Source: Gnetum montanum (taxonomy: Eukaryota > Streptophyta > Gnetopsida > Gnetales > Gnetaceae). From it: 64,000 nucleotides of DNA. Under the pieces are notes generated by a model. That model saw only the letters and a list, made by a program, of their open reading frames with translations, searched no databases and had not been told where the DNA came from. Position 1 is the stretch's first letter. Every line of letters begins with the position of its first letter. Both the position numbers and the translations under genes were made by a program. The stretch is taken from the NCBI GenBank assembly GCA_015680685.1, contig MNCI01005409.1, positions 19,291 through 83,290 of the forward strand. The letters are read 5' to 3'. Of this stretch, positions 1 through 11,230 are shown in pieces.

Positions 1-951
1 TCTAAACAGAAGTCCGATCTACCTCGTGGGCTAAAGCTGAGATGCAAGGCGGGCCAAGCTTCGACTTCTACCGATCAATCGTTTCGGATTGATAGAGTCT
101 TTCAAAAGAACGATCACTCCTGTCACCGGTGCTCGAAGCGAACTGTGCTCTGCTTCAACTGTAAGGTGATAATGTCAACAATTGCCGAAGCGCTATTCTC
201 TGTATCTCTGCTCCAAAGTGCTAAGTGCTCTGGTGCTCAGAAATATGCTTTTTGCTTCTCTGATTTGCCAACCCCTGTAACTTTGTCAACTGAGGTATTT
301 ATAGGCTGCGATGCTCCGTGGAAAAGGTGCAACCCTGATGATGTGGGTCAGGATATTGCGGGCCCTGTTGGCATGATCATTTTAAGTTAGACTGTGACTA
401 TGCACAACATGCTTGTTTGCGTGTTGTGCATGTGAAGAGCAAGTACATGCTGAGCACGCTTTAATTGCTCAGGCTGTATTATGCTCATTCGCATTGCGTT
501 GCGTGTATGAGCATAATCTGGTGTAAAAAACAATAAGCTCAAAATTGTTTTATGCTCACTACGCAACTGTGCGTAATAAAGTGTAAATAATGTGCAATCT
601 TACGCTCACTACGTAGCGGCGCATAATGAAGCATAAATAATGTATAAGTTACGCTTACTACGCAGCTGTGCGTAATGAAGCGTAAACAATGTACAACTTG
701 AATGATAAAATATGCAATGGTACGCACCGCCGTGTAATGAGCATAAATACAAGTTACTCATGCACCAAGAGAAAAAAGCGTCAAACTGTTGCGCTTCTCT
801 AGACTCTACCTTTAACTATGGAGCTTATTACACTCATTACGCTGCCGTGTGTAATAGAGCGTAAACTTGTCCTGGAACAAAGTTGATGCGTGCTCTCGCT
901 TGAATTGCGAATCTTTGCCTGAGGTCGACTTGTAATTTTCACGGTGTTTCA
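1..951 (-). mobile_element. 5' part of an LTR (element F, minus strand)
   Basis: Read on the minus strand, the sequence starts at 951 with TGAAACACC, the same LTR terminus seen in element A (2432), B (28258) and, mutated, C and D. The plus-strand sequence changes abruptly at 952 into the integrase C-terminus of element A, so this LTR is an insertion into A. Only the first ~950 nt (U3) are in the window; no TATA box was recognised, and the rest of the element lies to the left. The next five bases (952-956, ccatg) are the expected target-site duplication, whose partner is outside the window. The short open frames in this interval have no family signature. Confidence 0.7.
430..880. repeat. Palindromic TTACGCTC...GCGTAA repeat array in F U3
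   Basis: At least five imperfect copies of a ~50-60 bp unit. Each holds a self-complementary core: TTACGCT, then ACTACGCAGC/GCTGTGCGTA, then AGCGTAA. Copies are centred near 500, 560, 620, 675 and 845. CpG positions vary as cg/tg/ca between copies, as expected for deamination of methylated CpG. Its place in the LTR upstream region parallels the motif arrays in the other LTRs here. Confidence 0.75.
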
Positions 952-1162
952 CCATGCAGACCCACATTGGTGGCCAGTGCAGAAGGGAGACCTCATCCTC
1001 AAGGCTTTTCATGAGCACAAGATCAAATTCTTAGCCAACTAGAAAGGTCCTTACGTGGTCACTAAAGCCTTCGGGAATGGAGCCTTCAAGCTGGTGGACA
1101 TGGACGACAATGAGTTCCGCAATCCAATGAATCACTCGTACCTCAAGCCATACTACGTCTAA
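952..1162 (+). pseudogene. Element A pol 3' end: integrase C-terminal part
   Basis: The frame ending at the TAA at 1160-1162 reads KGDLILKAF...FLAN*KGPYVVTKAF..GAFKL.DMD.NEF.NP..HSYLKPYYV. This is the C-terminal segment of a gypsy integrase and matches the ends of pol in element C (to 37856) and element B (to 12709). The tryptophan codon after FLAN is TAG, a nonsense change consistent with TGG to TAG. Everything upstream was displaced by the F insertion. Function in an intact element: DNA/target binding by integrase. This copy is dead. Confidence 0.85.
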
Positions 1163-1164
1163 AG

Positions 1165-1400
1165 TACAGTGGCACCAAGCACCGTCTGCTATGACAATAA
1201 ATTGACAGTAGCATCGAGCAGCATCCGCAATGACGTTAAACTAGTGGCATCAAGCAACGTCGGCTATGACATTAAATTGGCAACAACAACGAGCATCATC
1301 CACTACGATGCTAAACTGGCTTGTATGGTCTGCTGGGACCTTAAACTAGCATAGTGGTCTACTAGGACCTTAAACCAACACACGATCTACCAACACCTTA
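1165..1400 (+). repeat. Post-pol GAC-TTAAACTAG motif array, element A
   Basis: About six degenerate copies of a ~35-40 bp unit carrying GAC(N)TTAAACTAG or variants (gacgttaaactag, gacattaaattgg, gatgctaaactgg, gaccttaaactag). It begins immediately after the pol stop codon. The same motif in the same orientation relative to the element follows pol in B and C. Confidence 0.75.
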
Positions 1401-2419
1401 TACTAGGTTTGTGTCACATTCCCAGTGTGCATCTATGCCAAGTACGCATTGAATGAGCATGCATGGTGTTGATGTGCAAGTGGGACGTCGCAGCTCCAGA
1501 ACATAGTTCATGATGCAATGAGGATGCAGTTCGGGACACACATGACACTGCCATCCTTGGCATCATGCTGATCCTCCAGAGACTTTGTATGACATCACAC
1601 TGGCCCTCTGGACCTATCATCGCCATGGCCCATTGCCTTGACAGTAGTTCCTTGGCTAGTTCTCGTAGCTGGAGTCCCAGAAGTATTGTGGCCCAGCCAC
1701 AATATTATTACTCTCTAGCCCCCTAGAAATGCCTCGGCTCTCACGACATTTAGCTATGTGGTAGCTGATCCCATAGATGAACTGAGAATGTATGCCTTTG
1801 GCAGAGATTCTAGAGCATTCGCACTCATAGCAACTCCAGGCGCCTTCGAGGCCAGCTCCTCCATGTCAATGCTACAAAGGCCACTGCTAGCTTTTCTTCT
1901 TTGGAAACCATGCACCAGCATGGGTGTCCAAGAGCTTCAACAACGTCTTCAGCTAGCAAGACCTTTGCCCTCATCAGTCGCCGGTACATCTTGCTACAAT
2001 AGCAAATGCCATGGCGTCGCGAAGCGAGTGCCTCAACTAGCTCAGCTACTTTAGAGTGAAAATTCCATGACATGCATAACACAACTCATCGTATGAAAAG
2101 CGTCTATAGGTAGGTCAAAACCCTTCATAGATGTAACACAAGTCATCTTGTGAAGGAAAACCCTGTCCTACAAGAGGTTGAAGAACAACGCCAACTAAAG
2201 ATGAAAACACGAACAAGTCCCTCATGAGCACTCTAACAAGGGACTCTGCTAAACATCATGTTTTCTCTCTACCTTAACCTCTGCAAGACCAATGCAACAC
2301 TCTCAAGTGTAGCCAAGTGACATCTCAACAATCACCAAGTGGCAACGTTAGCATCGTGCCTTCCATGGTGTTTCATTTTCTTTGTCAACATCTCTTGAGC
2401 CTACCCTCCAGATGTTTAC
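1401..2419 (+). other. Element A 3' untranslated region
   Basis: No coding pattern, codon continuity or family motif was found, although short open frames exist. It lies between the post-pol array and the polypurine tract and corresponds in position to 38521-39723 of C, where the sequence is diverged. Confidence 0.5.
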
Positions 2420-2428
2420 AAAGAGGGG
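2420..2428 (+). promoter_or_regulatory. Polypurine tract of element A
   Basis: AAAGAGGGG, followed three bases later by the LTR start TGAAACACC at 2432. The identical tract precedes the LTR of C (39724-39732). In LTR elements this tract primes plus-strand DNA synthesis, so it fixes the LTR boundary. Confidence 0.85.
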
Positions 2429-2699
2429 CCAATGAAACACCTCAAAAAATTTGAAGTCATTCTCACTTCACCAGGCCTTGCAATTCATGTAGTGCTATGG
2501 TGGTTCTTCAGGAGGAGAACGTTTTGAACTCAGGATGGCTAGTTTGGAAAATTTTCTACTTTGGGTAAAAACAGGCTCTATGGATCATCCTTCCTATCCA
2601 CCCAAGTAGTGTGTTGAGCTGACAACCTGCTCAAAAAAATGCACGAAGTTGACAGTGGTTCTCAGGATGCACAAAAAAGTTCGGCAAGTTTTCTAAGTC

Positions 2700-3180
2700 A
2701 CGAAGTTTGCTACACTATGCTACGCCTCACTATGTAGCATAGCAAGCTTCAAAAAACAATCTCAAAACTTAGTGCTACACTATACTATGCTATGCAGCAT
2801 GGCACAATGTAGTAAAAAATACATGATCAGTCCCCTCACTTGACTTCAAGTCCTTTAGCAATGTCTCTTTTCGTCAGAAAGTGTCGGACCATGTCTGTTG
2901 CTAGCTACATGGCACAGCGAGGCGTAGCAATTTTGCGGAGGTGACAGAAGGCAAATCAAAGGGGAAATATCAGCAGGGTCGCTAGTTTCACCGTGGAAAA
3001 AGCAAAGTTCACAGATTGGAAAAATTTTTGTGACTAAGGTCAGTCACTATGCTATGCTATGCTACGTAGCGTAGCATTACATAGCAAGTATGCAACACAC
3101 ATGTAGCAGAAGATATGGTAAGATGCTACGCTATGCCAAGCATGCTATGCTATGAAGCATAGCAAAGCACACGAGTGGTT
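2700..3180. repeat. GCTATGCTACGTAGCGTAGC repeats in A LTR U3
   Basis: Three clusters (about 2700-2830, 2905-2945 and 3040-3180) of alternating GCTAC/GTAGC and GCTATGC/GCATAGC words, many palindromic around TACGTA or GCATAGC. They lie 200-680 bp upstream of the LTR TATA box at 3381. The same words recur in the antisense-gene region of element E (45836-45880, 47330-48560). Confidence 0.75.
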
Positions 3181-3820
3181 GGGTGACATCAATGTACTTC
3201 ACCTAATTAGACTGTTGGCATACATCTCCAGATGCTGACGGTGCAATTATGTGTGGCAGGCTCGCAATACAATAGTCATGCAAGTTCAATGGTCATGCAT
3301 GGCATGTGCAACACAAGCAAGTCAACATGGGCCCAAGGCACATGGCATCCAAATTGCCCCTCTAATATGCCATTTAGCCTTATAAATACCCCAACAAGCA
3401 ATACTCGAGAGGTTGGACCTAGATGTTTTTTTTAAAAAAAGAAGGCATTGTAACATTGAGTAGTGAGCATTGTAAGCTTTTTTTTTGACACTAAAAATAG
3501 TTAGCATTTTCAGCTGGCATCTTGTTCTATCCCCTTTCTACCACCTCAGTAGGATTTTCACAGTGTTAGTTCTCGAGTCTATGCCCAAGCACATCATCAT
3601 TTTGCTCTACATGCCCTGGTTACTCTCGGGATCTCTATACTCCTCAACGTTGTGCAACCGACTGTATCCATCTTGACAGCAGGCTTGTAGCTTTGGAGCG
3701 GTGCATTTTTCTAACAGCATTTCACTTTGTTTCCTGCTTATTGTTGTGTTTTACATTATTTTTTTCCTTATTTTCATTTAAACATTACTTCACACTTTCA
3801 TTCCCATTTTCAAACTATAT

Positions 3821-4167
3821 GTTGCAAAAGGCTATATAGACACCGACTAAGTCCCTGTCTGATCGACCAAACCATTCAGGGTGCTCCGTATCCGCTCACA
3901 CCTAGCACCACCCTCCCACAGATACAGGGTTGAAACTATTAGGCCTGTCAACCCCTCGGTGTTTTTTTCTAGCCACTGACATTTTCGGTCGATACAGTTG
4001 CAAAAGGTTATATTAACACTAACTAAGTCCTTGTCTGATTGACTAGACCATTCAGGGCATCCCATTTCTGTTCCATTTAGCATGGCCCTCTCATGGAAAT
4101 GGGGTTAAGACTATCAACGACTGACGACCTCTCGGTGTTTTCTAGCCTTCGATGTTTTTGGTCGCTA
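3821..4167 (+). repeat. Direct duplication of the U5 end of A LTR
   Basis: Two tandem copies, 3821-3996 and 3997-4167, both beginning GTTGCAAAAGG and both containing ...GACTAAGTCC.TGTCTGAT and ..CTCGGTGTTTT..TCTAGCC. The first ends GGTCGATACA and the second GGTCGCTACA, so both copies carry an LTR-end-like terminus. Confidence 0.75.
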
Positions 4168-4169
4168 CA

Positions 4170-4620
4170 AGGAAAATTGGCATCAACCTTGCCCATCAAG
4201 ATCACACTTCCTTTGATTTCATAGGTAGAAATCCTATTTAACCCCTTCATTGGAAAAATGTAATAGGTGTCAATTTTAAAATAAATTCTGTCTTCAAGGG
4301 TTAGTTCTCCATATGTTTTTCCTTCTTTGCCATACACCCTTTTTAGCCATACTTTTCTTACATCTGCATTAGAGCAGGTGGATAGATGAGCAACCTTAGA
4401 CCATGTATTTAGAAGATTTAGAACTTCCACAATGGCCTTTGTGGAGAAATGAATTGAAATTCCACCAATATTGATGATGGTACCTTCTTCTTTATTTTGC
4501 CAAAATTAATAAGTTTCACCCAAATACCATTCTCCACTTTTTGAGAGGATAGGCCATAGTGGAGATCCCTTGAGTTAATCCTTGATTGGTTTAGGGGAAA
4601 ATTTGGTAAAAGGCCCAAAA
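4170..4620 (-). pseudogene. Unidentified coding-like segment, frameshifted
   Basis: Two overlapping minus-strand frames (4618 to ~4440, then ~4480 to ~4170) join across a one-frame shift near the A/G-rich run at 4485-4500 into one plausible protein stretch. After the join it reads GGISIHFSTKAIVEVLNLL, then ..RKVWLKRVYGKEG and KIDTYYIFPMKGLNR. I do not recognise the family. The hydrophobic-G-hydrophobic-F/S pattern resembles the central part of the antisense protein in B, D and E, and more loosely a domain common in plant transposon-linked ORFs; this is pattern-level only. Element A may have inserted into it, since it stops at the A LTR edge. Confidence 0.35.
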
Positions 4621-5389
4621 TTAAGTTTCACAATCATTGTAGTGGATGTGGACCTTTCTTAAATGGCTTGAATGCATTCTAGGGACAACATGAGATGTTG
4701 TCCTTGTTTGGGTGCCCTACCCTCTCCAGCTTCTGCTTGACTAGATTTTGTAGTGATAGGGGTTTCTTGATGGATGCTAAATGATTGTGCCTCTTGTTTT
4801 GCATGTTCCACATGAGGTCCTTGGCCTTTGCCTCTTCTTAGACATTTGGCTGCACCTTGAGAAGGTCCTCATTATTTTTCTCATTTAGGGGTCATTTGTA
4901 ATCACATAAAGATCGATTGTTAGTAAGGTTATTCCAAGAAGTTCAATTATCTCATACCTTACTCATTACCTTTAATAAATGTTTAATTCTTTACTTAGTG
5001 CGATTTTAGAGTTAGAAATTTTTCAAGGAAGTTCCCTTAAAAGGTTTAATGTCGGGCCCGATTTGCTCAAGTGACTTAATAATAATTTAAATAATTTGGA
5101 TGAAGGAAGAAAATTAGTTTGGCATGAGTTTTTAACATCTCCTAATAGTACTTACCCCTATGATATCCTTTGGGCAATAGCAAATTTTGAAAAAGTTATG
5201 CACAAATTCTACTGAACCCCTTAAACACTCTAAGTTTAATTAGATGCAATGAAAAAGGAAATTGGAGCATTAATGAGAGAGATATTGATGGTTGAATGTT
5301 AGACTCTCAAAGCACTAAAAATTATGGAAGAAAATTTTAACAACTCGCCCGCATAAATTGTTGAAAATGACTTTTGTAGCACGCAGGGG
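4621..5389. other. Unassigned sequence
   Basis: AT-rich with no supported gene. A perfect short hairpin lies at about 4683-4703 (GGACAACAT-GAG-ATGTTGTCC). Nothing else was recognised. Confidence 0.4.
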
Positions 5390-5490
5390 CCCCATATATA
5401 TAGTTTTTATAGATGCGATATTGCATACATGATAGCATGTACCCAATATTGCATTGAACTCAATACTGGGTACCCAATATAGCGTCCTAT
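5390..5490 (-). promoter_or_regulatory. Candidate 3' LTR promoter of element G
   Basis: It shares with 10150-10260 repeated words of the type CGATATTGCGTAC / CCAATATTG beside an A/T-rich TATA-like stretch (minus strand ctataaaaactatata). The two sites lie on either side of the G gag gene in the same orientation, as expected for a very diverged LTR pair. The LTR edges could not be found. Confidence 0.35.
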
Positions 5491-5602
5491 AAAAAATAAG
5501 GTACTTAGTAAAATTGATGATTTTTCAAGGTTTTATGACCAAAAATGAAGAATTTGAGGTAGATTGACAAGGTTTGGGATAATGTCGAGTGGAAAGTAAG
5601 GA

Positions 5603-5696
5603 ACCAAAAGTGTAATGGAGTGGAGTTATACAATGAAGTTCTTTGAAANCACCAAAAGTGTAATGGAGTGGAGTTATACAATGAAGTTCTTTGAAA
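5603..5696. other. Single-N junction with 46-nt direct duplication
   Basis: The 46 nt at 5603-5648 are repeated exactly at 5651-5696 with one N (5649) and one base between. This is the pattern left when two contigs overlap but are joined as a gap. Confidence 0.85.
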
Positions 5697-5699
5697 AGG

Positions 5700-7022
5700 G
5701 TGAGGAAAAAGGACATGTAGTGGTTCTAAGGAACATTCAGTTAAAATGATGATAAAGGAAAGAATAGATTTAACAATGGAAAACTTAGAGGGTATAAAAT
5801 GATGTGGTGGTGTGCAACAAGTACAAATTACAAAATTCATGCAAGTGGGTCCTCCCCAAAGTAAGTTCCAACCTATCATGCCCTTGCATAACCACACCTT
5901 AAAATGTCCATAGGCACTAGAAGGGTTAAATGCAATCTGCACTTGTGCAAAAAAGCACACATATGATGAGTACCACTGTGATGAGGTATAAATTGTATGC
6001 CACACAAGACACAAGTTAGAAGTACTTGGAAAGTGAGATGAGAGGAATTTTAGAAGGGATTGTAGAGATTAGGATGTGAGGTAACATACCATAGGCATAA
6101 TAAATCCTAATTTTTGTGTAGGATTAAAGTACCATTAGCCTTTCACTCCAAGATCAAAACCAAGTCCATACCTTTGATTAGTGACATCGCATTGTTCCAC
6201 TCCAATGATAGACAACCATAAGAGAATAATGATAGTAAGGTGTATAATTACTTAGCATTTTGTGCAAGCGAGGAGTGAGTTCAATTTGTCTATGGCATGT
6301 TTTTCTTGATCTTTTCTTTTTTGTTGTTCTTCTTTCTTTTCTTTTTCTTCTTCTAGCTACTTTTGCACTTTGTATTTTCCAACAGTAATCTAGAGAAGCC
6401 TCCAACCTTCAAGCATGGATGTATGTCTTTCCAGTGGGACCCTCTAGAACAACATTGAGTTCCTTTATTAAGTGCCTTTACCACAACTGTTACGACCATT
6501 TTTTGTTAGATCTACAAGGATCTTAGTACAACCAAGCTGCATGATAGCACAAACAGATGTCACCAAAGAGAATCCACAAGTTCCCTTGATGTCACACCCT
6601 TTCCATTCCCTCTTAGTTCATCACTCTTAGCTCTGGGCATAATGAGTACAAAGTTACTTTGAGTTTTGATGATAACAAGAATATCATTGTATCTAGAGTA
6701 AGAACCTCTTATTAATGGAGTGGGTGGGTGGATGTTGTGGGCTCGCTATCTAAATAATTAGTCACTTGTGACTCGATAGCATAGAACAACACCTCAACTA
6801 ATTGGTCACATGAGTATTTGATACATGGATGAGATTACCCTCAAAAGGTAAAATGACAAATTAAAAAATGAAAACAAAAAATTTGTAAAACTAAAGAAAA
6901 GGAAAAACATTTACTAATTCTTCTTGTTAGAATGGGGGGTATCCCCCATGACTAAACCTTTGATCATGACAAGAATTAATAAATGGAAATTTAGGATCCG
7001 TGCATACTAGAAATATTGGGGT
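5700..7022. other. Element G 3' region without genes
   Basis: It contains A/T-rich sequence and a short purine/pyrimidine-rich stretch (6300-6360). No coding pattern survives on either strand. By position it is the region between the G gag frame and its candidate 3' LTR. Confidence 0.4.
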
Positions 7023-8969
7023 TCAATCATATCCAAACCATTGGGTGTATTTTGATATGGTGGCAGGAATGTACCCAAATTGGGGTTCACACACTTGATT
7101 AAAGTAGGGATAGTGGGGAAGATTATGAGATGTGATCATGTGATAAGAAGCTAACCCACTATGGAACCTATGACCATAAGAAGGTATGCAAGGATTGATA
7201 TGTCTCTTTACGTTGTTATATTCATTGGTCCACATGGTTGTTGGAGTGTTGATTGGTGGCCTAGATAAGGTAATAAGAGGCATTCAATTTGAAGAGGAAG
7301 GTGCGTTACTGTGTTGGGCTTGTGCTGATTTGGAGGATGTAGTGGTTTCAGAGCCATGCTATCTCTTTCTACAACCATGCCTAAATAAAGGATGCTTCCA
7401 ATATTATGGAGGACTCCCACTATTGTTAATCATAGCAGCACAAGTAATGTTCGTTGGTTGGTGCTCTAGTGCCAATCCTTTCGATACTACTAGTGGCAAT
7501 GTAGAAGGAGGTGAAAGATGAGAATATTGAGAGTAAGGAGAAGTGTAAGGAACATGGGGTGGTAATCCCATAAGAGAGGACATGGGTTGACGATACTCAG
7601 GAGAATGATAACAATGAGGTGAAGTAAAGGATGTTGATCTAGTTGGAGAAATAGGGTGTTAAACATAATAAACACTTGGTTTCAGGTGATACGAAGGGTG
7701 AGGCTAGTTTGACGATGGTCTCCTCCATGACTGGGGGTTTTGCCACTATAGTTGAGCACAATACTTCTGTATGAAATCTAGATGTAGCATTCTTCCCCAA
7801 TGCTCATGTAGATGTTACAAGATTTGGCATTGGCCCTTAGGGTGATCATACAAGAAAACATCACATTGATACTTATGATTTGCAATGGAGCCCCTATTCT
7901 TATTTTCTTCAACCCTTCTTTTCAATTGTCAAATGGTGTTCTATCTTATTTCTAGGTTTGGTGTCCTCTATTTTTTTTGGTTGTTAGGGTTATCTTGTGT
8001 GGTTTTTCCTCTAATAATGTTTAGATATTCTTTGCATTTTTCATGTAACCACTTTGTCATCTTATTTATTTTTGCCTCAATTTCATCTAGTGATTTTAGT
8101 ATTGGAAAAGATGGGGATGGTTCCACCTCCTCGAGGTGAGTTGGTTTCTCCTCTTCATGATTATGGACCTTGGTTACTTTAAGAGTTTTGTCTTGTTGAG
8201 ATTTTTTAATATTCTCCCATTTGGCTATTTTTCCTTCTTCTTTTACTACTAGTTTAATAAGTTCTTGGAATTGGTGGATTCATAGTTCATATAGTTGACT
8301 TGGGGCATACATCCCTAGGGTCTCCCTTGTTTCATTATGGAGCCCGTCCATGATGTGACACATTAGCCTTTCCTTAGAGAACCCATGGCTTGGGCATTTG
8401 TTTAATAAAGAGTAATATCTTTCTACAGCCATGTCCAAGGGTTCATGTTGCCCTTGTTTCCACTCTTGGATTTGTTTCCTCAAGGCTGACATTCTTGCAC
8501 AGGTTTGATATCTTTCGTTGAAGAGTTCTACCATTGTAGACCAACAACAAATTGAATTTGGTTTTAAAGACCTATACCACACTTTTTCTTGGCCCACGAG
8601 TGGCATAGGAAAGAGCTTAAGTCTTTTCCACCCATTATCAATGTTGTTCCATGCACAGGCATCATAGAAGGCTTGTAAATGATATTGTGAATCTAAATCA
8701 TAGCCCCCTGAGAACTTAGGAAAGTTGTTTAAATCAAGATTGGGTAGATGGATTTCCTTGCAATTCCTATGGGATATTTGAATGGCCATTGTTATATGCA
8801 TTAGGATCTTAGTGGCTAGCAGGGGTTCATTATCACTAAGTATGTTGTGAATTTGTGAGTTAGGACGATGTTGTCTATGTTCATGTTGGCGTTCTTGATT
8901 TTTCCTGTGGGTATTTTTATTTCTATGCTGACCCTGTAAGGAATAGTCATTTTTGTCACAACCCAACAT
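7023..8969 (-). pseudogene. gag: Element G gag (Athila-like retrotransposon gag)
   Basis: The frame at 8969-8280 contains a Retrotrans_gag-type capsid domain: FPKFSGGYDLDSQYHLQAF, then KLFPMPLVGQEKVWYRSLKP (the usual alpha-helical W-x-x-L-P/K-P segment), then ALRKQIQEWKQGQHEP, RYYSLLNKCPSHGFS and MDGLHNETRETLG. This order (FP.SL...W..SL..NSI..W..L...F..R; LR..I..F.Q; R...LL..CPHHG; ..F..GL) is that of Athila-group gag proteins, not the Tat-type gag of B, C and D. After a stop at ~8280 a degraded, proline/serine/tyrosine-rich tail continues to a stop near 7023 (last residues TQWFGYD). No protease, RT, RNase H or integrase follows, so G is a non-autonomous or internally deleted element. Confidence 0.7.
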
Positions 8970-9394
8970 TGAAAGGGCAAAGGAAGAGAGGGAACTGGAA
9001 GACTTGTCATGACTTTTATAAGTCTCCTAATCATTCGCTAATGTACTCTTGCTAACCACTGAGAAGGTCCTAGGCCTTACAGGCCCTCTCATTCTATGGG
9101 ATGGCCCATTTTCACTAGAGGTGTCAAATTTGGATGAAAAGAGTCCTTAAGCATCATTGGGGTGTCCATGAACATATGAAACTCTTACATAAGATTGAGT
9201 ACTCAAAATTTCTTTTTTATCATAAATTTTGTTGGTTCTCCAATGAATTTCCTCGCTCGCTAGATGTGGCGTTATCACTGTCTTGTGAATGAGACATTAT
9301 TGTGAATTGTATGTGACTTAATTTAATTTAATTTCTTTTTCAGAAGGATATATCATTAATACCTTGTTACAACGATCTTATATGATATAACTAA

Positions 9395-9440
9395 TCTAGA
9401 TAACTAGCATTGTCCCTGGCAACAATGCTAATGATGAGTG
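9395..9440 (-). promoter_or_regulatory. Candidate primer binding site of element G
   Basis: Minus strand reads AGCATTGTTGCCAGGGACAA. The block GTTGCC(A/G)GGGA resembles the primer-binding region of many plant gypsy elements that use an Asp-type tRNA (TGGCGCCGTTGCCGGGGA), with CpG decay. It lies upstream of the G gag frame, where a PBS belongs. The match is degenerate. Confidence 0.4.
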
Positions 9441-11230
9441 GTGAGGTACCCCTATGCTCAACCATTCAAATACAAGCATGTACAGATTAGTTGTGGCACC
9501 TAGATAGTTATACATTGATCGTAGTTCACTATCTTCCCACCTGGACTAGTATTTGCTTTGTCATGTATGGTTTAGTCTAGAGTGAGGTGTATGATGTGGT
9601 TTCTACTACTATGCTACTCCTAAGGACAATGAGAAATAACTTAATTAAGCTAATAAGAAATAGGAAATAAGATCTAAGCTAGCCTAATTGCAATGAGCAT
9701 CTTTCCCTAATCATCTATATGCATCTTGGACTTCATGTACTACTTCCAGGATTACCAAGTGCACATCACTCGAAGCACTACTTGATACACTACTGGGTTG
9801 CCACATAGTTACACTTAAATGTTCATGATTAAGGCATACTCATTCCATGTTAATAATAGAAATAGTAAATGATAATAAAAGAAATATTAATTAATAAGTG
9901 GTAACTAATTAAAAAAAATTAGAAACTAAGTGAATGCTATAATGATGAAGTAATCTCGATCTTGATTGCTGATCATGTGCATCTCCAAGTACGTCACACT
10001 CGAACAAAGGTTCCATACAATTACAAGCATCACATTGTGGGCATGCACTTGGGAAAAGAACTGAAAACTAACTAAAAACTGACAAAATACTTGACTCCAA
10101 AAGACTCAAGACTCTAATGATTCTCACCCTTCGCGTGTGCCTGAGCGCTATATTTATAGGCTAACATAGGAATCACGATATTGTGTATATGATATTATAC
10201 CCAGGTTACGATATTGCGTACCTAATATTGTGTATGTGATATCAGGAGTTGGAAAACCACGATTCATCACACCTCTTTAAATGAATAAGCACGCTCAATA
10301 TTTTGGATCTCTCCTTCGAACTCAGTCATGGGGAAGATGCCCATTCATGTTGATTAATTAAAATGGCTCCCAATTTTTGCATTTTTTGTTTTACATTTTT
10401 TTATTTTTGCACCTTTTTGTTTTACAACATCTTTAGTACATTTTTTCTTTCTTAAATATTTTACAATTTCTTCTATAGTTTACTTTATTTAGTTTGAATT
10501 TTCTAATGGTTTTTTTCATGTTTGACTTATTTTCTTTTATTTCCAATAGGAGATAGTGATGCTATAGTTGTTTACTAATGGTGGCTTGTGCTTAATTTTA
10601 TTTGATTGCTAATGTCTAGATTCTCTCTTTGAATTTTGGTATTAATAACTAAGACATGATTTCTTTTTCATGAGATAAGTAGTGAGTCCATGTCATCCAT
10701 CCATCTAGAAAACTCTATGGTATTTCTTTTTGTAGAAATATGAGGTCCCTTCCTTAATAAAAAATTTTAATGAACTTGTGACCTTGATAGTTTTAAAACT
10801 TGGGAAGGATTAAATGGATAGACAAGGATGTGACTTCAAGGGGATTTGATGCTCTTTGTACTTACCTACCATCTTGAGTACATGAGTATTCTCATGGATT
10901 TCTCATCATTCTGCTCTCAACCAATAATTGGAAGTTAAAGTCTTTACATGGTGTGATTTTCATCCAAAAATCGTAAAAATATAAAACTAAAAAACAAAAA
11001 TGATGGGAATTCAAAGCACACTCCTTAAAATTAATAATGGGCTACAGGTGCTGGTTATGGGACTAGAGAGACATGTTATCCATGTGTGTAGGTCCCCTCT
11101 AACTAAGGCCCTTTCTCACTTCTTTCTTCCTTTTTCTTCTCTTTTAGGAATAATGATTGATCTCTAGGAGAATTCTTATGTCTTGAGTGGATGAACTATT
11201 CTTAGAGTATTGATGCGAAATCATTGAAAG
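9441..11230 (-). mobile_element. Probable 5' LTR of element G
   Basis: No coding content. A minus-strand TATA box (cctataaatatagc) lies near 10150-10160, directly downstream (element sense) of repeated ACGCAATATCG words at 10165-10260. The position between the candidate PBS and the edge of element B fits a 5' LTR. The outer boundary could not be fixed. Confidence 0.35.

Larger units (their letters stand above)
2432..4167 (+). mobile_element. 3' LTR of element A
   Basis: It starts with TGAAACACC right after the polypurine tract and ends ...GGTCGCTACA, equivalent to ...GGTCAGTACA at the ends of the C and D LTRs. A TATA box (tataaata) is at 3381-3388, in the same context (ccttataaatacccc) as the TATA boxes of the C and D LTRs. 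The U3 holds GCTACGTAGC-type repeats. The final part is a tandem duplication (see 3821-4167). Length is about 1.74 kb. Confidence 0.75.

Noticed and set aside
1758-2082. Overlapping open frames on both strands as a host gene
   Set aside because: No family motif, no homologous frame in C at the equivalent 3' UTR position; frames are chance openings.
4168-4200. Primer binding site after the A LTR, making it a 5' LTR
   Set aside because: Only AAATTGG is shared with the D and B leaders; the polypurine tract and pol end upstream show this is a 3' LTR.
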